In this document: positions 37,305 to 45,719 of the stretch, one piece after another
How positions within the stretch are numbered: position 1 is the first letter of the stretch
How the letters are laid out: every line of letters begins with the position of its first letter
Assembly (NCBI GenBank): GCA_039105265.1
Contig: JAPFFF010000030.1
Span: 1,695,927 to 1,759,926 of the forward strand
Source: Tritrichomonas musculus
Taxonomy: Eukaryota > Parabasalia > Tritrichomonadida > Tritrichomonadidae
DNA: 64,000 bases
Direction: 5' to 3'
Translations under genes and position numbers: made by a program
Notes under the pieces: model-generated
What the model was told of the DNA's origin: nothing
The model's database searches: none
What the model saw: the letters and a program-made list of their open reading frames with translations, nothing else

Positions 37305-38221
37305 GTGGTAAATAAATTTATGAGGGGAATCGTATTTTTCTACACAACTTTTTGAAAACTTTTTAACTTATAATTGAGATACCAAAAATACAATCTACAA
37401 TTATGATAATGTTATATCAACTATATTCTGCAATTTATGCTTATAAATATTTATATCGTATAGAAAGGCAGAAATTATTCATCTATTTCTAATTATCATT
37501 AATGAAAATCAGAAATTATTGATTTAATCTATTTATTTATCTTTAAACAAATATTATTACATATAAAATAAGATCTTATATAATAAATTCATGAAAATAA
37601 AAAAGAATTTTATTTTTGAATTGAATTGAATGAATATCAGAAAAAGTTTACTTACTTTGTTCGAAATGTGATATTTTAAATATAGAAAGTATGAGACTTT
37701 TGGGATTCATTGAACACTTTTTCACTCTTTGATATGGACTGCTTCATGAAATACAATCAATTCAAATTTCATTTCACTGAAAGCAAATATCGGCCCGAAA
37801 AGGTGTCGTAAATTTTGATGAAAGCAATTTAACCCCATCAATCATTAAATAATGCGTATGTACTCCATATATTTGACTTTTAATATGTATTTCACTTTTT
37901 ATTATTTTTTGAAAAAAATGAACTGAACTTTGCAATCATTTTTTTATCTCAAAAAGTCTTTTTTGTCTTTTTTCAATGCATTTTTATCGTCGTATGATGA
38001 ATTTCATGACTCAAAAACATGAAAATAATGATCAGCTTTTTTTATAGTATATACATTATCAAAATCAAGTGATTTAATTGTATTCAATTTTTTTGACTAG
38101 CTCTGTTCAATCAAAACATTCAAAAAGTTTGTTTTAAAAACCTAAAAAAAAGTCTAAAAAAGCATAAAAAAACAAAATAAAAAATAAAAAAGTTTATTAG
38201 TAAAGTTAATTAAAAATCAAT
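36852..38221. other. Intergenic region with poly(A) tract and one copy of a dispersed repeat
   Basis: A run of 30 A residues lies at 37270-37299. The segment at about 37818-38080 is repeated in inverted orientation at about 44523-44792 (see repeat entries). Otherwise the DNA is AT-rich without recognisable genes. Confidence 0.55.
37818..38080 (+). repeat. Dispersed repeat, copy 1
   Basis: Shared blocks with copy 2 include TATATTTGACTTTTAATAT, GATGAATTTCATGAC and TATCAAAATCAA, in the same order when copy 2 is read on the minus strand. Similarity is imperfect with small insertions. No open frame is present. It lies downstream of the RCC1-kinase gene. Confidence 0.6.
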
Positions 38222-40303
38222 TCAATACTTTGGAAGTTTCTTTTTGTGTTCGTTGACTGAGTTACGGACTTCGTGAACTTCCGAATCTGAAAGATCAACA
38301 ACTTTGTAGTCGTTCTTATCGAGTTCATTCAAAATAGATTCAAAGCTCGGACGTTTCTTGGGATCAAAGTTCCAGCACGCGTCGATGATTCTGCGCGAGA
38401 CGTCGGTGAAGCTGCTTGGAATTCGGGCCTTCTTCCCGTTCCCGATGTCGATGATGCTGATTCGCGGCATTTCGCCGCCGCTCACAATGAAGAAAAGCAG
38501 AACGCCGAACGAGTAAACGTCAACTTTCTCGTCGTATTTTTCTTCCCTCAAAAGTTCTGGCGCCATGAACTTTTGTGTCCCGCCGACTGATGTCGTGCTT
38601 TGATCGTCCGTCGACTGAAGAGTCGCAATTCCGAAGTCGCTCACGCGGATCCCGCCGTCGCTTCCGATCAGGATGTTCGATGGCTTCAGGTCGCGGTGGA
38701 TCAGGCCACGCTTGTGGACGTAGCGCATCGCTTCCGCAATCTCGTACGCCATAAACGCAATCGAAGCTTCCTCCTGCTTCCCGCTCCTCAGAAGAGAAGC
38801 AAGGTCGCAAGCGCAAAGCTCGAGAAGGATCGACGGCGGGTGCTCCGCGTCGCTCAGGCACATCCCAAACGCGCGGACGATGTTCGGGTGCTCGAGCATG
38901 CTCAGCTTCTCGTACTCGCCGATGAATCGACGCTGCTGCGAAACACTCGCGTCTCTCACATTCATCTCCTTCAGCGCGTACTTCACCTCCTTCACAACTT
39001 CTGACACTTTTCCCATCCCTCCAAATCCAAGTTCGCGTGTCACTTTTAGACTCTCAATCGTACTCCTGTCAAGAATGGAAAAACCGTTTTTGTTACTCGA
39101 ACTGCTGCCCGACTGCTGACGACGAAGCCTCGCATTCTCTTCTTCAAGAGCTGCAATTTTTTCTTTCAGTCTTAAAATTTCATCGTTTGTCGCATCTGTC
39201 ACTTTTTCTTTGATTCGTCTGTTTGGCGTGTTTGCTGGCGGTTCTGTTCCAACAAAAACAAATGAAATACGATTTCCTGCAATGCAGAATGAAGCACCGC
39301 CTCTGATCGTTGTCTCAGCTGGTGTGCAAATACTGGAACCTGGTTCAGTGGTGAGGAGCTGGCCACAATCGTTACCTCCACACGCGAGGACCTTCCCTTC
39401 TGATGTCATGAAAAGTGAATGAAAACAGCCAGCTGAGGCTGAAATGATTTTGTGTTTCAGTCCTGAAATTTCTGTGAATTCGCTGTCTGATGATCGTCCT
39501 CCCAGTCCCAGACGGCCACGCCAATCTAATCCGCGGACAAAGACTCGCCCATCTTTACAAACTGCCAGACAGTGATCATATGTGCCTGACACTTCGATGA
39601 TTTCTTTTCCTTCAAGTTCTTTCACTATTCCAAATGTCAATTTCCCACCTGCCTCACTATCACATGGAACATTTGCACAGAAGACTCGACCACTCGAGCC
39701 AGATGCAATGACGAATGACCTGCAGCAGGCGATGCTGACTGGCTTCTCACTCTGTGGAAGGACTGACTTTTCAATATTCTCTCTTCCTGCCTCCATGTCT
39801 CCTGTTGTTATATAAAATATTGATCCTTCTGTGTCGACTGCTGCTGCTGTGAAATAACCACCAAAAAGATGAATAGGATTGTGACCATTTATGTTCACAA
39901 AAACTGGAGTGCCGCTTTCGTGATCTGAATGAACATATGCAAGCTGGTTGTTCTTTGAACTGGAACTAGAAAAAAGGTACAGAGTGTAATAATAGCCACA
40001 AACAGCTGAAATAAGTTGGCAAGGACGACCTTCCTTGTCTTTCAGTTCAAGTCGTTGGGATTCTTTGATAACTTCTTTCTTATGTGTTCCAAGGATTTGT
40101 CCATCTCCATTGTCACCAACTGCATAGCCTTGTCCTTCGTTAGTGATCCATATCGTGTGATTAGAACATGCTGAAAAGGACAAAAGAGAAGAAATGTTGA
40201 GATGGGAGTCGCATGGAGGGCAGATGATTGGAGTTCGGCCTGAAGTTTTTTTGTTTGATTTTTCGGCAAGATTGGAATTTTTATTATTTCCACAAACCTT
40301 CAT
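38222..40303 (-). CDS. RCC1-repeat protein kinase
   Basis: This 693-residue protein starts at an ATG. Residues about 45-355 are RCC1-like beta-propeller blades (NHTIWITNEGQGYAVGDNGD, DGRVFVRGLDWRGRLGLGG, GKVLACGGNDCGQLL). A short leucine-zipper-like coiled coil (LRLKEKIAALEEENARLRRQ) lies at about 378-398. The kinase domain at about 418-665 has LGFGGMGKVSEV, YALKEMN, HRDLKPSNILI (about 535), VSDFGIATL (about 556) and GGTQKFMAPEL, so all catalytic motifs are present; it is TKL-like. The RCC1-kinase combination is known from NEK8/NEK9, but there the kinase is N-terminal and of a different class, so the resemblance is probably convergent. The kinase half of the gene is strikingly GC-rich compared with the rest of the window, whereas the RCC1 half is intermediate. 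Confidence 0.9.
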   Translation of the reverse strand: MKVCGNNKNSNLAEKSNKKTSGRTPIICPPCDSHLNISSLLSFSACSNHTIWITNEGQGYAVGDNGDGQILGTHKKEVIKESQRLELKDKEGRPCQLISAVCGYYYTLYLFSSSSSKNNQLAYVHSDHESGTPVFVNINGHNPIHLFGGYFTAAAVDTEGSIFYITTGDMEAGRENIEKSVLPQSEKPVSIACCRSFVIASGSSGRVFCANVPCDSEAGGKLTFGIVKELEGKEIIEVSGTYDHCLAVCKDGRVFVRGLDWRGRLGLGGRSSDSEFTEISGLKHKIISASAGCFHSLFMTSEGKVLACGGNDCGQLLTTEPGSSICTPAETTIRGGASFCIAGNRISFVFVGTEPPANTPNRRIKEKVTDATNDEILRLKEKIAALEEENARLRRQQSGSSSSNKNGFSILDRSTIESLKVTRELGFGGMGKVSEVVKEVKYALKEMNVRDASVSQQRRFIGEYEKLSMLEHPNIVRAFGMCLSDAEHPPSILLELCACDLASLLRSGKQEEASIAFMAYEIAEAMRYVHKRGLIHRDLKPSNILIGSDGGIRVSDFGIATLQSTDDQSTTSVGGTQKFMAPELLREEKYDEKVDVYSFGVLLFFIVSGGEMPRISIIDIGNGKKARIPSSFTDVSRRIIDACWNFDPKKRPSFESILNELDKNDYKVVDLSDSEVHEVRNSVNEHKKKLPKY

Positions 40304-40846
40304 TCAAATATATTTTATGTTTACAAAATTGAGAGAAATCAGTTTATCTTTTTTTATTTCAAAAAGTTTAAAAATTTTATGAAAATTTAGTGGTTCCATT
40401 TATTCTGTCTATTTGCATAATATTATGATTTTTATAAATAAGTTTATTTATAATTCCTCCCACCATTGAATTTCATTCAAATATTCAAACTTTTTAAAAG
40501 TAGACGATTATTATTTTTTTCTTGAATTTTTAAATTGATGAAAAATTGAATTGATTTTATAATATTCATATTTTTATTTTATATTGAAGAATTCTATGCA
40601 AACAACTTTGGAATTGCTTTTAAATTATGTAAAATATATTCAAACAATCAATTAGACATGTTTTAAACTTTTTATATTTCTTCACAATACAAATCCAAAA
40701 TTTTACAAATCAAAAACACCATTGCAAAGCCCAATCATTACTCAAAAATCAATAAATATAAATTAATTATGAGAATTCTTTAAAACATTTGATGATTTAG
40801 GTATCAAAAAAAAAAAAAAAAAGTAAAAAAAACATACAATCTCTCT
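40304..40846. other. AT-rich intergenic DNA
   Basis: This lies upstream of the RCC1-kinase on the minus strand. No coding frame or RNA was recognised. A 20-base A run begins near 40807. Confidence 0.5.
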
Positions 40847-41073
40847 CTTTATATGATTCCTTCATCAGTGAAGATGCTTCAAATATTCGACAAAGATATG
40901 AAGACATTCTTGATATCATGAAAAATCAAGATAACACTCACATAGGAAATATCAAAGACAAATCGATACTGCCACATTTTCATGGAGTTCAAAAGAAATC
41001 AGCATTTATTCTTGTAATGAAATAAGAAATTGATGAAGCACAAGTAGAACTTCAAGAAGAAAACGAAATAACA
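40847..41073 (+). pseudogene. Short gene remnant, family unknown
   Basis: One plus-strand frame has coding-like composition: SLYDSFISEDASNIRQRYED, then ILDIMKNQDNTHIGNIKDKS and HFHGVQKKSAFILVMK, a stop, and EIDEAQVELQEENEIT in the same frame before another stop. There is no start codon with a convincing context and no known domain. The Glu/Gln-rich end could be coiled coil. I regard it as a decayed fragment of a longer gene. Confidence 0.3.
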
Positions 41074-41342
41074 TGATTGAAAAAGAGAAAGAGGAAAAAC
41101 CCATCAAATAAATCACTGTAAGAAAGAACATTTTCAAAACAAAAACAAATATTTCTGCATGGACAAATCTTAACTTATCTGATTTTCTTCAAAAGTTAAA
41201 ATAAATTTTGATTTTTATATATCTTTATGGAAAAAAAAAAAATGTGTTATAAATTTTTTTTTCATCATTGAATACCAAACTTTTTCTCTCTAACTTTTTT
41301 TTTATAAAAAAGGTTTAATGTTATATTAAAAAAAAATAAATA

Positions 41343-44309
41343 TCAATAAATTGAACATCTATTATTGTTAATTTGTTCATAATATTTGATTGCTTCAGGA
41401 TTTCCTTTTTCTGCAGCCGTTTTTAAATATTGAAGAGCTTTATCTTTGTCAACTGGAATTCCATCGCCTTTATATAACATACAACCATATTTGTACATCG
41501 CAACTGAATCTTCTTTGTCTGCTGCCATTTGCAGAAATTGAGCAGCTTTTACTTTGTCAGTTTCAATACCATCACCATTATATAACATATCAGCATAACG
41601 AATCATTGATTTAATGTCTCCTTCATCTGCTGCTCTTTTATAATATTGAGCAGCTTCTTCTTTGTTAGCAAGTATTCCATCACCTTTATAACGAAGACTA
41701 GCATAGCATGTCATCCCATTTATGTGTCCTTTATCTGCGGATTTCTTGAAATATTGAGCAGCTTTTACTTTGTCAGTTTCAATACCATCACCATTATATA
41801 ACATATCAGCATAAGAGAACATTGAATTAATGTTTCCTTCATCGGCTGCTCTTTTATAATATTGAGCAGCTTCTTCTTTGTCAACAAGTACACCATCACC
41901 TTTACGTAGCCTATTAGCATAAGCTTCCATAGCAGCGGTATTACCTTTATCTGCGGCTCTTTTATAATATTGAGCAGCTTCTTCCTTGTCAATTGGTATT
42001 CCATCACCTCCATATAACATATTAGCATAAGAGAACATTGAATTAATGTTTCCTTCATCTGCTGCTCTTTTATAATATTGAGCAGCTTCTTCCTTGTCAA
42101 TTGGTATTCCATCACCTCCATATAACATATTAGCATAAGAGAACATTGAATTAATGTTTCCTTCATCTGCTGCTCTTTTATAATATTGAGCAGCTTCTTC
42201 TTTGTTAGCAAGTATTCCATCACCTTTATAACGCAGACTAGCATAGCATGCCATCCCATTTATGTTTCCTTCATCTGCTGCTCTTTTATAATATTGAGCA
42301 GCTTTTTCCTTGTCAACAGGTATTCCATCACCTCTATATAACATTGCAGCATAAGAGAACATTGAATTAATGTTTCCTTCATCGGCTGCTCTTTTATAAT
42401 ATTGAGCAGCTTCTTTTTTGTCAACAAGTACACCATCACCTTTACGTAGCATATTAGCATAAGCTTCCATTGCAGCAGTATTTCCTTCATCTGCTACTTT
42501 TTTATAATATTGGGCAGCTTCATATGTATTCTTTTTAATTCCATCGCCTTTATATAACATATTGGCATAGCAAATCATCCCATCTGTGTTCCCTTTATCT
42601 GCTGATTTCTTGAAATACTGAGCAGCTTTCTCTTTATCAACTGGAATTCCATCACCTTTATACAACATATCACCATAACTAAACATTGCCGCGGGTATTC
42701 CATTGTCAGATGCCTTTTTATAATATTCAGCTGCTTTTTTTAAGTCAGCCGGAATTCCGTCACCTTTGTCTAGCATATTTGCATAATTAAACATAGCAAT
42801 GTAATTTCCTTTATCTGCAGATTTCTTGAAATATTGAGCAGCTTTTTCTTTGTCAACTGGGACTCCATCACCTTCATATAACATCATTGCATATGAATTC
42901 ATTGCAATATTTTGCCCTCTATCTATTGCCTTCTTGTAAAACTTAATTGCTTTCTTTTTATTCATTTGAATTCCTCTTCCAGTTCTTAAACATGATGCAT
43001 AATTCACTAATGCATCTTTGTGTCCTTTCTTATATGCCATTTTATAATATCGAACAGCTTCTTTATGATCAACTTCAACTCCAATACCTTCATCCAGCAT
43101 AATTCCGTAATTATTCATTGCACCAGGATGACCTTTATCAATTGCATTTTTAAAGTATTGGACAGATTCTTCATAATTGGCATTAACACCTTCACTTTTT
43201 TTCCGCATTTTGGCATAACGGTTCATTGCTCCAGGATGTCCTTTATCTGCTGCCATTTTAAAAAATTTAGCCGCTTCCTTCAGATTAGCTTCACAGCCTT
43301 TTCCTTTTCTTAGCATTTTTGCATAAGTATTCATTGCTTCAGTCATTCCTGCCTCAGCGGCAGATTTGTAACATTCTATTGCATTACAATCATCATTTCT
43401 TTCTGAAAATAAAAGACCATGGAAGTAGTTTGCTTCTGCATCTTCATCAAGCATATCAAGAAAATAATCAACTTCTTCATAATCTAAATTAAAAATGTCA
43501 GTGAAGTCTTTTTTCACCAGATATTCGCATATTTCAAAAAAAGTTGGTCGATCTTCTGGATTCATTGAAACACATTTTTTGAAAAAGTCTTGGTTAGCTT
43601 TTCCTGGAATCTTTGAAATGTCAACTGGTAACTCAATATCAGTGAGAATCTGAATTGCCATAATGCCAAATGAGAAAACGTCAACTTTGAATGAATATCC
43701 TTCTCCTATCTTTATTTCAGGTGCGTCATAACCATCTGTTCCCAATAAAGATTTCATTTGATATTGTGCTATTTGTTCTTTCGTAATTCTTGAAAAACCA
43801 AAATCACAGATTTTTGGGTAATAATCTTTATCAAGTAAAATATTTGATGGTTTTAAATCACGATGAACTATGCCTTTTGAATGAAGGTAATTCATGCCAA
43901 GTGCAATTCCTAATATGTTAATATAACTTTTTGTATCAGACCATTCAATTGGTGCATTAGAAAGTTTAACATTTACCAACATCTGAAAAAGTGATGAATT
44001 TGGCATGTATTCCATTACAATTGTTGGAAATGGTTTATCTTTAAAACCATATATGTTATGACCTTTAAAACTTAAAACTGTTGGATATTTGGATTTAACA
44101 AATGATTCAATCTCTCGATAAAACTCTTTCTGTATTTTTTGCTTCATTTGATCATTCTGTAAATTATGCGGGTTTTGATCATTTATAATTTTGGCAGCAA
44201 ATTGAGACCCTTTTTCTTTCTCAATTAAAAAAACTTCACCACAACCTCCTCTACCTAGAGTTTTGACGATTTTAAATTGATTTAAATCAAGAACATGATC
44301 GTTAATCAT
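41343..44309 (-). CDS. Protein kinase with a long Sel1-repeat array
   Basis: This 988-residue protein starts at an ATG (MINDHVLDLNQFKIVKTLGR). The kinase domain (about 12-270) has GRGGCGEVFLIE, FAAKI lysine, HRDLKPSNILL (about 147), ICDFGFSR (about 168) and GTDGYDAPEI, so it looks active and TKL-like. From about 290 to 975 there are about 18 Sel1 units of 36 residues, consensus AAQYYKRAADEGN followed by SYANMLYKGDGI. Sel1 arrays form alpha-solenoids that bind other proteins. The units near the centre are nearly identical at DNA level, including two adjacent identical 108-bp units at about 41978-42193, showing recent expansion or gene conversion. The first four units are diverged. The broken gene at 22031-23677 has the same architecture with a different Sel1 consensus. 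Confidence 0.93.
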   Translation of the reverse strand: MINDHVLDLNQFKIVKTLGRGGCGEVFLIEKEKGSQFAAKIINDQNPHNLQNDQMKQKIQKEFYREIESFVKSKYPTVLSFKGHNIYGFKDKPFPTIVMEYMPNSSLFQMLVNVKLSNAPIEWSDTKSYINILGIALGMNYLHSKGIVHRDLKPSNILLDKDYYPKICDFGFSRITKEQIAQYQMKSLLGTDGYDAPEIKIGEGYSFKVDVFSFGIMAIQILTDIELPVDISKIPGKANQDFFKKCVSMNPEDRPTFFEICEYLVKKDFTDIFNLDYEEVDYFLDMLDEDAEANYFHGLLFSERNDDCNAIECYKSAAEAGMTEAMNTYAKMLRKGKGCEANLKEAAKFFKMAADKGHPGAMNRYAKMRKKSEGVNANYEESVQYFKNAIDKGHPGAMNNYGIMLDEGIGVEVDHKEAVRYYKMAYKKGHKDALVNYASCLRTGRGIQMNKKKAIKFYKKAIDRGQNIAMNSYAMMLYEGDGVPVDKEKAAQYFKKSADKGNYIAMFNYANMLDKGDGIPADLKKAAEYYKKASDNGIPAAMFSYGDMLYKGDGIPVDKEKAAQYFKKSADKGNTDGMICYANMLYKGDGIKKNTYEAAQYYKKVADEGNTAAMEAYANMLRKGDGVLVDKKEAAQYYKRAADEGNINSMFSYAAMLYRGDGIPVDKEKAAQYYKRAADEGNINGMACYASLRYKGDGILANKEEAAQYYKRAADEGNINSMFSYANMLYGGDGIPIDKEEAAQYYKRAADEGNINSMFSYANMLYGGDGIPIDKEEAAQYYKRAADKGNTAAMEAYANRLRKGDGVLVDKEEAAQYYKRAADEGNINSMFSYADMLYNGDGIETDKVKAAQYFKKSADKGHINGMTCYASLRYKGDGILANKEEAAQYYKRAADEGDIKSMIRYADMLYNGDGIETDKVKAAQFLQMAADKEDSVAMYKYGCMLYKGDGIPVDKDKALQYLKTAAEKGNPEAIKYYEQINNNRCSIY

Positions 44310-45299
44310 TTTTAAAATTTTGGCTTATTATCATATGAAAAAGTTAAACTTTTTATGAAGATTTCGGATTAAAACAAAACACAAATTGAAAAAATAAAAA
44401 AGCATGGATATTTGAATGAAATAATAATGCCACGTACTATATTATTATAACAAAAAAATGAAAACGAACGAAGTAAGTCAAATTTTGAGAAGAGCTCTTC
44501 TCAAAAATATTGGGTTCAACAGATTCATTTGATTTTGATAGGATATATAATATAAAGAATACTGATCAATAATTTCCTGTTTTCACGTCATGAAATTCAT
44601 CACATATCGATAAAAATGAACTGAAAAAAGATGAAAATGACTTTTTGTGAATAAAAAATAGTTATCAATTTCACTTCATTTTATTATCAAATAGTAAAGG
44701 GTTGCATATATATTAAAAGTCAAATATATCAAGCATATATGCATTATTTATTATATTAATGCATTAAATTGCGCTTTTCAAAGTTTGCATCAAATTTGTA
44801 TTAAGTATTATGCTCTCATGGACAGAAATTTTATACAAAAGAAGTATAGATCATCAAAAGCAGAAAAAAATATTCAATGAATACTAATTTTCGAATAGAT
44901 TATATGATTTAAAATCTTATATTGAATTAAGAAAGTCAATTTTTATGATATGAATTTTTTTGATTGAACAGAGTTAGTCAAATAATGATCAAAGTCAAAT
45001 ATATATATAAAAAGAATTTTTATACAAATAGGAATTGAATTTCTATGAATGAAAATACATACAGAAACAAGAAAATATTTGATTTTTTAATGATTTGCAT
45101 ATTAATTCAAAAATGTGAAAATATGATATATATTCACCACAAACGTCATTTTAACATAAAAAAGGTGATATTTGCTTTATTAAAGTTATTTATGTATTAT
45201 AAAGACGATGAGGATGTTTTAATCAATGAATTTGGTGTTTATTGTTGCTTTTGTTTCACAAAAAAGAATCTTTTCATTATTTTGCAAGGAATTGTCATT
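44310..45299. other. Intergenic region with copy 2 of a dispersed repeat
   Basis: This AT-rich spacer contains the inverted partner of the repeat at 37818-38080. A plus-strand frame at 45045-45314 has no domain-like features and overlaps the antisense of a discoidin remnant; I do not call it. No RNA gene was seen. Confidence 0.5.
44523..44792 (-). repeat. Dispersed repeat, copy 2 (inverted)
   Basis: Read on the minus strand this matches copy 1 at 37818-38080 over about 260 bp with small gaps. Shared blocks include TATATTTGACTTTTAATAT and GATGAATTTCATGAC. A 25-bp motif containing CTCTGTTCAATCAAAA lies after the shared block in copy 1 (38092-38116) but before it in copy 2 (44958-44982 on the plus strand), so the element is either permuted or composite. 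Confidence 0.6.
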
Positions 45300-45620
45300 G
45301 TCATTAGTTTTTAATTCAACTGAAATGCCAAATGACTTAGGGAAGCATGATTCAGCAGAAAATACTTTGACACCGCTGATTGTGACTGCTCTGACGAGTG
45401 TAAAGTCAACGCTGAAGCCTCCTTTATTCGATATGCCAAATCTATCGTCTGCATGAGGAACAAGGAGGGAGCAGACGCCTGCCGATGACTGAGATGCGAC
45501 GAAGAGTCTGTTGAAGGGAGTTTCCTGTTTGTGCCCCAAGAGAGCAAGAATTCCTGGCCCTTCCTTGCCCAGCACAACTGCCAAAAATCGCTGTGCCCGA
45601 ATCTGCCATCGACTGGCTCA
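45300..45620 (-). pseudogene. Partial copy of a BTBD9-like discoidin domain
   Basis: On the minus strand about 95 residues read GPGILALLGHKQETPFNRLF, then RAVTISGVKVFSAESCFPKS and FGISVELKTNDND. This lines up with the first discoidin-like domain of the intact gene immediately upstream (GILAQLKDKQKTPFDRLF, AAVTISGVKIFSSGESFPKS). The match starts and ends abruptly, there is no usable ATG, and the domain is cut off before its second half. It is a truncated, diverged tandem duplicate about 100 bases beyond the stop codon of the intact gene. The fragment shares the raised GC content of its parent. Confidence 0.75.
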
Positions 45621-45719
45621 TGGAGTGGCTGGGTCAAAAAATTATGTAATGTGATGAGCAACAAATCAATTGATGACAGTCTGTTTTATAAGTTTAAGAT
45701 TTTAATGCAAAAGATTTTG

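Noticed and set aside
38600-39119. Antisense open frames in the RCC1-kinase gene
   Set aside because: They arise from the GC-rich composition of the kinase coding strand and encode Arg/Leu-rich sequence without domains.
41765-43313. Repetitive open frames overlapping the Sel1 array in other frames
   Set aside because: They are periodic shadows of the 108-bp Sel1 coding repeat.
45045-45314. Plus-strand 89-residue open frame
   Set aside because: No domain or coding-like composition, and it overlaps the antisense of a discoidin-domain remnant.
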